From Clostridia bacterium (GTDB lineage Bacteria; Bacillota; Clostridia; Peptostreptococcales; Caminicellaceae): 33,872 nucleotides of DNA. The stretch spans positions 1 through 33,872 of the forward strand of contig JAKSBP010000170.1 in assembly GCA_022361035.1 (NCBI GenBank), written 5' to 3'. The translations under genes were made by a program, and so were the position numbers. Numbering within the stretch: the stretch's first letter is position 1; every line of letters begins with the position of its first letter. The notes beneath the pieces are model-generated. The model saw only the letters and a list, made by a program, of their open reading frames with translations. It made no database searches and had not been told where the DNA came from. Shown piece by piece: positions 7,814 to 15,576 of the stretch.

Positions 7814-9166
7814 CTATAATATTTTCTTCCTCATCATATCCACAAATTCATTGTTATTTTTAGTGGCCATCAATTGATTTATTATAGCTTCTGTAACTTC
7901 ATAGGTAGAACTATTACTCATAGCTCTTCTGATATTCCATATGGTTTCCATCTCTTTTTGGTTTAGAAGTAATTCTTCCCTTCTAGTACCAGATTTCTTG
8001 ATATCTACTGCTGGGAAAATCCTCTTTTCCGATAATTTCCTATCTAGATAAAGGTCCATATTACCTGTCCCCTTAAATTCTTCAAAAATTACATCATCCA
8101 TTCTACTCCCTGTTTCAACTAATGCAGTTGCCAATACCGTTAAACTACCACCCTCTTCTATATTTCTGGCAGCACCAAAAAATCTCTTAGGCTTATGCAA
8201 AGCCGCCGGGTCAAGTCCTCCAGATAAGGTCCTTCCAGTAGCAGGAATTGTAAGGTTATATGCCCTTGCAAGTCTTGTGATACTATCTAAAAGAATAACC
8301 ACATCCTTTTTCTGTTCAACAAGCCTTTGGGCCCTGTTTAATACCATCTCTGCAACCTTAATATGATGATTCGGAAGTTCATCAAAGGTAGAGTATATGA
8401 CATCTGCATCTATTGAACGTCTCATATCTGTAACTTCTTCAGGTCTTTCATCAATTAAAAGAACTATTATTTCTACACTCGGATAATTGGTAGATATGCT
8501 TTTAGCTATTTTTTGAAGCAGTATAGTCTTTCCAGCCTTAGGAGGAGCAATTATAAGCCCTCTTTGTCCTTTTCCAATAGGAGCAATAAAGTCTATTAAT
8601 CTCACGGAAAGATCCGATGAGCTAGATTCCAATGTTAGCCTTTCTGTGGGATGAATAGGAGTAAGATTCTCAAAATTTGGCCTTGCAGCAGCAGTTTCAG
8701 GGGAATCGCCATTTACCTTTTGAACATATAGAAGTGCTCTGAACTTTTCACCACTTTTAGCAGGTCTAGTAATGCCTGAAATTTTATCGCCTGTTTTTAA
8801 GTTGAATTTCCTTATTTGAGAAGGGGAAACATAGACGTCTAATTCACTTGATAAAAAGTTATGAAATCTTAAAAATCCAAATCCTCCATCGGGCATTATT
8901 TCTAAAACGCCCTCTACTACGTCGGCTTCATTGTTTCTTTTAATCTCATCATTTATCTTATCTGGGAGAATTTCCCTTGCAATACTTCCATTTACCCTCT
9001 TTTCCTGTTGTTCTCTTTGGTCTACTCTTTTTTTATCCTTTGAGTTCTCTAAAATAATATTTACAAGTTCATTCTTTTTATATTTTGAATAGCTTTTAAT
9101 ATTTAACGTTTTAGCAACTTCTCGTAGTTCTGACAATTTTTTATTTTCTAATTGTACTAAATCCAA
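7814..9166 (-). CDS. rho: Transcription termination factor Rho
   Basis: This is a hexameric RNA-dependent ATPase that terminates transcription. The 450 residues comprise an N-terminal SAP-like domain (1-45), a short charged linker (45-80), an RNA-binding cold-shock domain (81-155; [10 protein letters not shown] at 91-100) and the RecA-like motor. Walker A is APPKAGKT (207-214), Walker B VVILLD (289-294), and [12 protein letters not shown] follows. The Q- and R-loop region is [23 protein letters not shown]. The start is a TTG at 9166 with GGAGGT 6 nt upstream; no ATG competes. glpX ends 69 nt upstream, so rho may be read from the glpX promoter. A GTGCGA/TCGCAC hairpin (9189-9228) lies in that gap and might take part in autoregulation (speculative). 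Confidence 0.96.
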   Translation of the reverse strand: MDLVQLENKKLSELREVAKTLNIKSYSKYKKNELVNIILENSKDKKRVDQREQQEKRVNGSIAREILPDKINDEIKRNNEADVVEGVLEIMPDGGFGFLRFHNFLSSELDVYVSPSQIRKFNLKTGDKISGITRPAKSGEKFRALLYVQKVNGDSPETAAARPNFENLTPIHPTERLTLESSSSDLSVRLIDFIAPIGKGQRGLIIAPPKAGKTILLQKIAKSISTNYPSVEIIVLLIDERPEEVTDMRRSIDADVIYSTFDELPNHHIKVAEMVLNRAQRLVEQKKDVVILLDSITRLARAYNLTIPATGRTLSGGLDPAALHKPKRFFGAARNIEEGGSLTVLATALVETGSRMDDVIFEEFKGTGNMDLYLDRKLSEKRIFPAVDIKKSGTRREELLLNQKEMETIWNIRRAMSNSSTYEVTEAIINQLMATKNNNEFVDMMRKKIL

Positions 9167-9235
9167 GTTTGCACCTCCGTATTAATTTGTGCGAGGTGTA
9201 TAGCCCTACATTCTTTACTACTTCGCACTCATATT

Positions 9236-10204
9236 CTACCTTGCATATTTCGGTTTTTTATCCATATTGTGTATAGCCTCAACAAATCTAATTGTTCCCG
9301 TCCTTGATCTCATTACTACGGAATGGGTTACACACTTATTATTGGATAAAAACCTAACTCCTCTTAGTAGATCTCCTTCTGAGACTCCAGTCGCTGCAAA
9401 GTATACTTCATCACCCTTGACTAAATCGTCTAATAAAAATACCTTATCAACAGAAACTCCCATTTTCTTACACCTTTCAAGCTCTTCATTACTCATAGGT
9501 GTAAGTTTCCCCTGCATTTCTCCTCCTAAACACTTTATAGCCCCTGCCGCTATAACTCCTTCGGGAGCACCACCTTTACCGATTAGCACATCTACACCTG
9601 TATGATCAAAACAAGTAGCAATTGCGGCTGCAACGTCACCATCTCTAAATAATTTTATTCTACAGCCTAGTTCTCTACATTCTTTTATTATATCATTATG
9701 CCTATCTCTATCAAGCATAGTAACTGTAAGATCTGTGATATCTTTATTAAGGGCCTTTGCAATGTTTACCATATTCTTTTTAACGGGTGCCTTTAAATCT
9801 ATGAAGCCCTTTGCCTTTGGACCAACAGCAAGCTTAAACATATAAGTATCAGGTGCTTCTAAAAGACATCCTCTAGGTGCCATAGTTACAACTGATATGG
9901 CATTTTCAATACCCTTAGCAACTGAATTAGTACCATCTAATGGGTCAACGGCTATATCAACCTTTGGTGAATCCGGTTTACATGCTCCAATTCTCTCTCC
10001 AATATACAGCATAGGAGCCTCGTCCAACTCACCTTCTCCAATAACAACAATTCCATCGATATCCATAGTATCAAACATTTTCCTCATGTTATCTACTGCA
10101 CCTTTATCGGCTAAATTTTTATCACCTCTGCCCATAAATTTTGCACTTCCCAATGCAGCAGCCTCAGTCACCCTTACAAGATTAATCGCCAAATTCCTGT
10201 CCAT
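9236..10204 (-). CDS. glpX: Class II fructose-1,6-bisphosphatase
   Basis: It hydrolyses fructose 1,6-bisphosphate to fructose 6-phosphate in gluconeogenesis, in the cytosol, with Mn2+ or Mg2+. The 322 residues fit the GlpX family. The metal-binding motifs are GEGELDEAPMLYIGE (56-70) and VDPLDGTNSVAKG (86-98). DVLIGKGGAPEGVIAAGAIK is the other signature. The start at 10204 has AAGGGGG 6 nt upstream. A well-formed promoter precedes it. The gene is followed by rho on the same strand. The fructose 6-phosphate linkage with the Fsa-like protein at 13363-14010 is suggestive only. Confidence 0.95.
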   Translation of the reverse strand: MDRNLAINLVRVTEAAALGSAKFMGRGDKNLADKGAVDNMRKMFDTMDIDGIVVIGEGELDEAPMLYIGERIGACKPDSPKVDIAVDPLDGTNSVAKGIENAISVVTMAPRGCLLEAPDTYMFKLAVGPKAKGFIDLKAPVKKNMVNIAKALNKDITDLTVTMLDRDRHNDIIKECRELGCRIKLFRDGDVAAAIATCFDHTGVDVLIGKGGAPEGVIAAGAIKCLGGEMQGKLTPMSNEELERCKKMGVSVDKVFLLDDLVKGDEVYFAATGVSEGDLLRGVRFLSNNKCVTHSVVMRSRTGTIRFVEAIHNMDKKPKYAR

Positions 10205-10233
10205 AAACAGCCCCCTTAATATGGTCTAATAAT

Positions 10234-10262
10234 ATTATAAAGCAAATAGTATTATTTTCCAA
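10234..10262 (-). promoter_or_regulatory. Promoter for glpX(-rho)
   Basis: TTGGAA (10257-10262) and TATAAT (10234-10239) are spaced by 17 nt on the minus strand. The start codon lies 30 nt past the -10 box. Confidence 0.65.
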
Positions 10263-10282
10263 ATACAAATACGTTTACTGGA

Positions 10283-10299
10283 TGTCCTTTTAAAGGACA
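10283..10299. promoter_or_regulatory. 17-bp perfect dyad upstream of the glpX promoter
   Basis: TGTCCTTTTAAAGGACA has 8-bp arms around a single central T. It sits about 20 bp upstream of the -35 box of glpX and could be an operator or activator site. No T-run follows, so a terminator is less likely. No regulator gene is nearby. Confidence 0.4.
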
Positions 10300-11194
10300 C
10301 TATTCATAATTATACATACTACTATTATATAATATCATAATATCAAATTTTTTTATAAAGATAACCCCTTTACAAAACATGGTAAATTTTTCCAGGAAAA
10401 CAATTAAAGCTTCTATACTTTTTAAAAGATATTAAATTATAAAAGTGAATATCCATAATGTATAGGGAATTTATAGGGTTTAATAATTACAGGTAAATAC
10501 ATTTTCTTTTCCAAACTAGAAAGGAAGAGTCAAAGGATAACCAACACTAAAACTTAAAATCAATCTTAAAGAAAATAATGAATCCTTAGCATACTTTCAG
10601 GAAATTACATAATTTAAACTTGGCACAATTACATATGCGAACATCATCCTTAATTAGAATAAAGCATGTTTCAGTGTTATGGCTCTTATGCTTTCAACAC
10701 TATATGTAGTAGTAAGTTTTTTAAAATGGTAATTATGAAATTTGCTCTACTTTCTTTAAATATTAAAAAGTTTTAGTTTGTATTCTTAATTATAGTGAAA
10801 CAAAGTAAAAGGTTAATTTATACATATAAAAAAATCACAGAAGCACTGATATTTTTAAGTTATGTATAAATTTAAGTTTGACATTGTTTCACTATATTAT
10901 AACATAATTTATAAATTGTTGCGATAGAAGTCAATATTATAGGTATTTAGTTTCATGATTTTAGCTCTAACTCTTTTATAGACTGGAATCTATCTCCTCT
11001 ATATCTAATTATTACAGTTTCATTACACATATTATACATTTATTTTAAATATTTCTGTAAAAAGTCATATATTAAACTAATTATGATATATTTAATAGTA
11101 GGATAAAATAGGACAAGAGTACCTTTTTATATCTACATAGTAAATAATATAACGAAATATCTACAGTTTTTCTCAAATATAAAGTTCAAATAGC
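10300..11194. other. Long AT-rich intergenic region
   Basis: Nearly 900 bases lie between the divergent glpX and the plus-strand stalk/transglutaminase gene without a credible coding frame. The only organised part I can support is the repeat copy A at 10617-10747. The rest is AT-rich with scattered stops in every frame. Confidence 0.6.
10617..10747 (+). repeat. Dispersed intergenic repeat, copy A (candidate small RNA)
   Basis: This 131-nt stretch matches copy B (26852-26991, opposite strand) with about 17 substitutions and one 9-nt gap by hand alignment, roughly 87% identical. Invariant blocks include CATATGCGAA, ATCATCCTTAATT, TATGGCTCTT, AACACTATATGTAG and GGTAATTATG. Stops interrupt the frames, so it is not an obvious peptide gene. 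Possible pairings include AATTAC (10628-10633) with GTAATT near the 3' end, a GU-tolerant match also possible in copy B. A weak ACTTT/AAAGT hairpin followed by T residues lies directly downstream. The orientation is set by comparison with copy B, which has a terminator. Confidence 0.65.
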
Positions 11195-11223
11195 TTTTAA
11201 CCAAGAATTACTCTGGATATAAT
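11195..11223 (+). promoter_or_regulatory. Possible promoter for the stalk/transglutaminase-fold gene
   Basis: TTTTAA (11195-11200) and TATAAT (11218-11223) are 17 nt apart. The -10 box is perfect and the -35 box weak. The start codon is 88 nt downstream. Confidence 0.4.
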
Positions 11224-11310
11224 CTTTTTAAGAGCTTTAAAATTATGGAATATATGATATGGAGTTTTAAAAAAATTAAGCCCTGACATAAAAATCAAGG
11301 AGGCGGTGTA

Positions 11311-13089
11311 ATGAAAAAAAGATTACTAATATTAATATCATTTTTTATTTTGTTTAGCTTTGGAAATATAAGTTCATATGGCTATAATACCAATGAAAAC
11401 CCACAACCAATAACCGTTAAATTAAATGGGCAGCCTTTAAAATTTGACGCTGATCCTATAATTGAAAAGGATAGGACTATGGTCCCCATGAGAACTATCT
11501 TTGAAAATCTTGGTGCAGAGGTTGATTGGATAGAAGATATACAGACAGTTATAGGATATAAAAGATATAAGGGACTCTCTGAAATGTTCATTAAGCTCAA
11601 AATTGGAGATGATACCATGTATAGAAATGGTAAAAGCTTCCCCCTAGACTCTCCTCCAATTATAAGAAATGATAGAACTTTAGTTCCAGTAAGATTTATT
11701 GCTGAAAGCTTTGGAATTAAAGTAGATTGGGAGGCTGAAAGCAGAGCCGTTCTATTAAGCTATGATACGGAGGAGCTTCAAGGAACGAAATTAATAGATG
11801 ATATATCCTATAAACCTAGATTTTTTGAAAATGGCCTTAAGGTTATGATACCCGAATACTGGCAGGAATCTGATAACTCAAACAAATTTGGTTATAAAGA
11901 CGAAGAAAACAATATTCAAATGGCTGTGGAAGTTATGGCATTAGAAACACCTAAAACCCTTGACGAATTTACAGAAGAAAGCAAATCTTCCATTTTCGAT
12001 GAATATAAAGATAAAATTGTCTTTACTGGTAGTGATAAAATTAATATTAACAATATTGATGTAAATGTAGTTTATTTAAAAAATTCTTCCATAACACCTG
12101 AAATTAATCAAGTTATATACCATTTTACTTCTTTAGATTATGGATATAAGATAAGGTTTTCTTATTACTCTGAATCTAATGATAGTCAATTACTAAACAT
12201 AATTTCAAATATAGTCAATACTATTGAAATCAGTGGTGTAACATTTAACTTTGATAATGAACATTACATTGAATATGGCCCCTTCTTTGATTATGGTATG
12301 AATTTAAGCTCTGAAATTTACTCAAGTATGCAGGTTGAAAATGAATTCAATTTCAAAGGAACAATAAATGAAGATGCTAATTTAGAATATCTCGTTGTAT
12401 CTATTTCAAAGGAAAATGAAAAATCTGAGTTTAAAATACCTGTTTTAAATAATGAATTTGACTCTCAGATATATACTCCCTTTGGATTAGGAAAGCATAA
12501 TATAACTATAGCAACACCTAAATCTCAAGAGAACCCTTCACAGAAGATAATGCAGTTTAGTATTATTAATGCTAGCAATCAAAATACAAGATATCTTATC
12601 CCAAGTTTATTAGTAGAAAAAGATGATAGGGATATTGTTGAACTAGCCGCTGAAATCACTCAAAATGCAGAGGAATACCTTAATCAAAACGATAAGGCAA
12701 AGGATATATTTAAATGGATGTATGAAAATATAGAGTATGATATACAAGGAACAAATGACACTCCTAGAAGTGCTAAAGGTGTCCTTACAGATAAAAAAGG
12801 TACCCAGGAGGAAATAGCCTATTTATATGCTGGACTACTTAGAGCCTCTGAAATACCTTGTAAGCTAGTTAAGGGTACCATTAATGAGGACGAAGGAACT
12901 TACCATGTATGGAATGAAATAGAGATTAATGGTAAATGGATTATCGTAGATGTTACTTGGGGTAGTGGTTACGTTGACGTTGACATTGATAGTGATAATA
13001 TCACTAAAGAATTGGATATGAATTATTTCAATCCTTCAAGGGATGAGTATGAAAAGGAATTTACAGAAATAGTCAATCTTAAATATTAA
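11311..13089 (+). CDS. Secreted stalk-domain protein with a cysteine-less transglutaminase fold
   Basis: The 592-residue protein opens with a signal peptide (1-25). A copper-amine-oxidase N-terminal type (stalk) domain follows at about 33-150: ITVKLNGQPL, RTMVPMRTIFENLGAEVDW and the second unit RTLVPVRFIAESFGIKVDW. The region 160-310 resembles small secreted DUFs and 310-430 looks beta-rich. The C-terminal part (460-560) is a transglutaminase core: IFKWMYENIEYD, AYLYAGLLRASEIPCKLVKG, YHVWNE and WIIVDVTW. His532 and Asp547 of the triad are present, but the usual Gly-x-Cys reads KGTQEE. Gln499 (codon 12805-12807) replaces the catalytic cysteine, so protease or transglutaminase activity is unlikely. 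The stalk domain does not imply amine oxidase activity. AGGAGG upstream of 11311 supports the start. It is the only plus-strand gene in this half of the window. Confidence 0.85.
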   Translation: MKKRLLILISFFILFSFGNISSYGYNTNENPQPITVKLNGQPLKFDADPIIEKDRTMVPMRTIFENLGAEVDWIEDIQTVIGYKRYKGLSEMFIKLKIGDDTMYRNGKSFPLDSPPIIRNDRTLVPVRFIAESFGIKVDWEAESRAVLLSYDTEELQGTKLIDDISYKPRFFENGLKVMIPEYWQESDNSNKFGYKDEENNIQMAVEVMALETPKTLDEFTEESKSSIFDEYKDKIVFTGSDKININNIDVNVVYLKNSSITPEINQVIYHFTSLDYGYKIRFSYYSESNDSQLLNIISNIVNTIEISGVTFNFDNEHYIEYGPFFDYGMNLSSEIYSSMQVENEFNFKGTINEDANLEYLVVSISKENEKSEFKIPVLNNEFDSQIYTPFGLGKHNITIATPKSQENPSQKIMQFSIINASNQNTRYLIPSLLVEKDDRDIVELAAEITQNAEEYLNQNDKAKDIFKWMYENIEYDIQGTNDTPRSAKGVLTDKKGTQEEIAYLYAGLLRASEIPCKLVKGTINEDEGTYHVWNEIEINGKWIIVDVTWGSGYVDVDIDSDNITKELDMNYFNPSRDEYEKEFTEIVNLKY

Positions 13090-13094
13090 AAAAG

Positions 13095-13117
13095 GGGTAG
13101 AGATTAATTCTCTACCC
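13095..13117. terminator. GC-richer hairpin directly after the stalk/transglutaminase gene
   Basis: GGGTAGAGA pairs with TCTCTACCC around TTAAT, 5 nt after the TAA. No T-run follows. Nearly the same palindrome recurs at 13343-13370, so it could be either a terminator or one border of the folded element between them. Confidence 0.5.
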
Positions 13118-13148
13118 TCAGATTGTAGACAAAGTATACAAGATGACA

Positions 13149-13339
13149 GGCTTCCCCGAAATCCGAAGTTCGAGGCGTGCTGAAACCGAGAGGCCGCAGC
13201 GTATAATAAAAAAAGGAAGTCTATTTGCTTTTAGCAAATACCATAAAATTTCCCACGAACTTATCAGTTCGTTCTAAAATTTTATTGACTAGGTTCTTGG
13301 TTTCAGCAACAACGAAGAAATTCGGGTTTTGGGGCAGCC
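13149..13339. ncRNA. Strongly folded ~190-nt element, candidate structured RNA
   Basis: Nested complementary arms define a branched fold. P1: 13149-13167 with 13321-13339 (GGCTNCCCC core, a few mismatches). P2: GCTGAAACC (13179-13187) with GGTTTCAGC (13299-13307). P3: AGTC (13218-13221) with GACT (13287-13290). Inside P3 are two hairpins: TATTTGCT/AGCAAATA (13222-13240), and ATAAAATTT/AAATTTTAT (13243-13285) topped by CGAACT/AGTTCG (13256-13271). The P1-P2 side is clearly GC-richer than its surroundings and includes the unpaired GAGAGGCCGCAGCG. No coding frame fits. I do not recognise an RNA family, and the strand is undecided. Confidence 0.55.
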
Positions 13340-13342
13340 TTG

Positions 13343-13370
13343 AAGGGTAGAGAATTAATTCTCTACCCTT
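13343..13370. terminator. 28-bp perfect palindrome overlapping the end of fsa
   Basis: The arms AAGGGTAGAGAATT and AATTCTCTACCCTT are exact complements. The palindrome contains the last codons and the TAG stop (13363-13365) of fsa. It likely acts as a terminator or 3' stabiliser for fsa, and it is the second copy of the palindrome at 13095-13117. Confidence 0.5.
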
Positions 13371-14010
13371 TATTTAGTCTCTCCCAATCACTATTAAACT
13401 TTTCTATTCCTATATCAGTTAGGGGATGCTTAAGCATTTGTTTTAACACTTTATAGGGGATTGTGGCAATGTGAGCTCCTTCCAAAGCTCCTTCCGTTAC
13501 ATGGATTGGATGTCTTATACTGGCTGCAATAATCTCTGTATCTATGCAGTGGATATCAAAAATCTGGACAATTTCATTTATAAGCGTCATTCCAACATTT
13601 CCTATGTCATCCATTCTCCCTAAAAATGGGCTTACGAAGGTTGCTCCAGCCCTAGCCGCCAATAGGGCTTGATTTGCTGAAAATATTAATGTACAGTTTG
13701 TTTTTATTCCCTTCTCACTGAAGGTTTTTATTGCCTTTAATCCCTCGTCGGTCATTGGAACCTTTATAACAATATTCTCATGTATCTTAGCTAAGGCTTC
13801 TCCATCCCTTACCATATCCTCAGCCTTTTCTGCCACAACTTCTGCACTTATTGGACCATCTACTATACTTACTATCTCATTTACTACTTCCTTTAAATCT
13901 CTTCCTTCCTTAGCTATAAGGGATGGGTTTGTAGTAACTCCTGACAATATACCCCATTCACTTATTTCTCTTATTTCTTCAATGTTTGCAGTATCAATAA
14001 AAAATTTCAT
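13363..14010 (-). CDS. fsa: Transaldolase-like fructose-6-phosphate aldolase (TalC/Fsa type)
   Basis: It belongs to the short transaldolase family, whose members either transfer dihydroxyacetone units (transaldolase) or cleave fructose 6-phosphate. The 215-residue TIM barrel shows [19 protein letters not shown] (24-32), the Schiff-base Lys83 in IVIKVPMT, and the [14 protein letters not shown] block. Sequence alone does not decide between transaldolase and aldolase activity. The start at 14010 has AGGAGG upstream. It lies 21 nt after kce on the same strand, so the lysine-fermentation genes and fsa are probably co-transcribed. That is an unusual partner. Its stop codon lies inside a perfect palindrome. 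Confidence 0.9.
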   Translation of the reverse strand: MKFFIDTANIEEIREISEWGILSGVTTNPSLIAKEGRDLKEVVNEIVSIVDGPISAEVVAEKAEDMVRDGEALAKIHENIVIKVPMTDEGLKAIKTFSEKGIKTNCTLIFSANQALLAARAGATFVSPFLGRMDDIGNVGMTLINEIVQIFDIHCIDTEIIAASIRHPIHVTEGALEGAHIATIPYKVLKQMLKHPLTDIGIEKFNSDWERLNKG

Positions 14011-14031
14011 TAATATCCTCCTTTTGATTTC

Positions 14032-14850
14032 TTATTTCTTTTTTATCCCCAATATTTCCCTTGCTTCATCGGGAGTTGCTACTTCTCTTTCTAACTCTTT
14101 GGCAATCCTAACTACTCTTTCTACCAACTGAGCATTTGACCGGGCTAATACTCCCTTAGAGTAGTAAATATTATCCTCAAATCCAACTCTTACATGCCCT
14201 CCAAGGACTATAGCCATGGTGGCAAGGGGTAATTCTGCCCTCCCGATACCTGCCACTGTCCAAGTTGAATCCATAGGTACACTTCTTATCATGTGGATTA
14301 AATCATCCGGAGTTCCTGGGCAAGCTCCCGGTACTCCAAGAACAAAATCGAAGTGCAGGGGAGATTCTATAAGACCCTTTTTAACTAATCGAAGGGCATT
14401 ATTAATCATACCTCTTTCAAAGACCTCTACTTCAGGTTTCACCCCAAGTTCCTTCATTCTCTTTGCAAACTTCTCAATGTACTCCTCTGAATTCATAAAT
14501 ACATCGCCCCCGAAGTTACAGGTTCCACAGCTTAAGGTCGCCATTTCAGGAGCTAATTCAACGGGCTGTAATCTCTCCTCTGGACTATGCCATACTGCTC
14601 CACCCGTTGAAGGCTGAAAAATTATATTACACTTTGCTTCAATCTTTTCCTTGATTTCTTTATAGACCTCATAGGATTGTGTAGGACTTCCATCCTTTTC
14701 TCTGGCATGTACATGTACTATTGAAGCTCCAGCCTTGTAGCACTCATAGGCAGCCTCTGCAATCTCATCGGGAGTTACAGGAAGATATGGTTGTTTTTCT
14801 TTAGTAACCTCTGCACCAGTTAGGGCAGCAGTAATTATTAGCTTTTCCAT
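14032..14850 (-). CDS. kce: 3-keto-5-aminohexanoate cleavage enzyme (BKACE family)
   Basis: In lysine fermentation this zinc enzyme reacts 3-keto-5-aminohexanoate with acetyl-CoA to give acetoacetate and 3-aminobutyryl-CoA. The 272 residues are family length. The zinc ligands His46 and His48 occur in ASIVHVHAR. Glu225 follows in RVGFEDNIYY, and the TIM-barrel block STGGAVW is present. The family also contains enzymes acting on other beta-keto acids, so substrate is inferred from the neighbouring kal gene 14 nt upstream, whose product uses 3-aminobutyryl-CoA. GAGAGGATG precedes the start at 14850. The other lysine genes (kamA, kamDE, kdd) are not in the window. Confidence 0.9.
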   Translation of the reverse strand: MEKLIITAALTGAEVTKEKQPYLPVTPDEIAEAAYECYKAGASIVHVHAREKDGSPTQSYEVYKEIKEKIEAKCNIIFQPSTGGAVWHSPEERLQPVELAPEMATLSCGTCNFGGDVFMNSEEYIEKFAKRMKELGVKPEVEVFERGMINNALRLVKKGLIESPLHFDFVLGVPGACPGTPDDLIHMIRSVPMDSTWTVAGIGRAELPLATMAIVLGGHVRVGFEDNIYYSKGVLARSNAQLVERVVRIAKELEREVATPDEAREILGIKKK

Positions 14851-14864
14851 TAAAACATCCTCTC

Positions 14865-15248
14865 TTATTTTCTCTGCTTATCCTTTGGAACTACACATGT
14901 TCCTACTGCTTTGCATACTACTATAGGCTCCTGTAGTACATCACATGCAGAATCATTGATATCTGGCCTCGGAACTATAACTTTTCTCGCTTCAAATTTC
15001 ATTTTCCTTGAAGAATTTCCAACGTTGATTATTTCTCCTACTGCTTCGATGTAATCTCCAGCATATACAGGGGCTGTAAACTCTACCTTCTCATAGCCTG
15101 CAAATAAGCCTTCATCACCATCCTGTCTGATTAATAGTTCAGTGGCAACATCACCGAATAATTGGAGCATTTTTGCACCATCAACTAAGTTTCCACCATA
15201 ATGTGCATCATGGACGCTCATCCTCATTCTTACCATTGCTTTGTTCAT
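14865..15248 (-). CDS. kal: 3-aminobutyryl-CoA ammonia-lyase
   Basis: It deaminates 3-aminobutyryl-CoA to crotonyl-CoA in lysine fermentation. The 127-residue protein has a hotdog-fold pattern: a long helix ([23 protein letters not shown]) wrapped by strands, including [20 protein letters not shown] and [11 protein letters not shown]. The opening [15 protein letters not shown] is typical of Kal. It is first in the kal-kce-fsa operon and uses the product of kce. GGGGG 9 nt before the ATG supports the start. Two related hairpins lie upstream. Hotdog thioesterases are the alternative family, but the pairing with kce makes Kal the better call. Confidence 0.88.
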   Translation of the reverse strand: MNKAMVRMRMSVHDAHYGGNLVDGAKMLQLFGDVATELLIRQDGDEGLFAGYEKVEFTAPVYAGDYIEAVGEIINVGNSSRKMKFEARKVIVPRPDINDSACDVLQEPIVVCKAVGTCVVPKDKQRK

Positions 15249-15321
15249 ACTTCATACCCCCAAAATTATTATGTATATAACCAAAATTATTACACTTTAG
15301 ATTGGCTTATTTCCATATTAC

Positions 15322-15354
15322 AAGAAATGCTTCTAAAATACAAACCCTTTCTTT
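15322..15354. repeat. Hairpin repeat upstream of kal, copy 1 (degenerate)
   Basis: AAGAAA (15322-15327) pairs with TTTCTT (15348-15353). The loop includes AAAATACAAACC, which is shared with copy 2. It lies about 75 nt upstream of the kal start. Confidence 0.45.
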
Positions 15355-15448
15355 AAACTGTTAATGAATTTCCAATTCATAGGTTCCTGCTCAACTTTAA
15401 CCTACCTTTAACTTGAAACTTTATCACTTTAACTTTATTAACAATTTG

Positions 15449-15480
15449 AAGAAACGGTCCTGAAATACAAACCGTTTCTT
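15449..15480. repeat. Hairpin repeat upstream of kal, copy 2 (perfect stem)
   Basis: AAGAAACGG (15449-15457) pairs exactly with CCGTTTCTT (15472-15480) around a 14-nt loop containing GAAATACAAA. No T-run follows on either strand. It sits in the 328-nt gap between the SLH gene and kal. It may be a regulatory or RNA-stability element. Confidence 0.5.
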
Positions 15481-15576
15481 AATCATAAAAATTAATAAAT
15501 TATTCTTGGTTAGTCAATGACAAACAATGATTGTACAAGTACTTAAAGTACTTAGAAATTAACACGATGGATTAAT

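Noticed and set aside
10617..10700. Short peptide gene in repeat copy A (frame reading LHMRTSSLI)
   Set aside because: Copies A and B share the first residues, but copy B has a stop and a 9-nt insertion soon after, and there is no ribosome site. DNA conservation extends well beyond the frame.
11400..11760. Copper amine oxidase enzyme
   Set aside because: Only the N-terminal stalk domain is present. The catalytic amine oxidase domain and its topaquinone site are absent.
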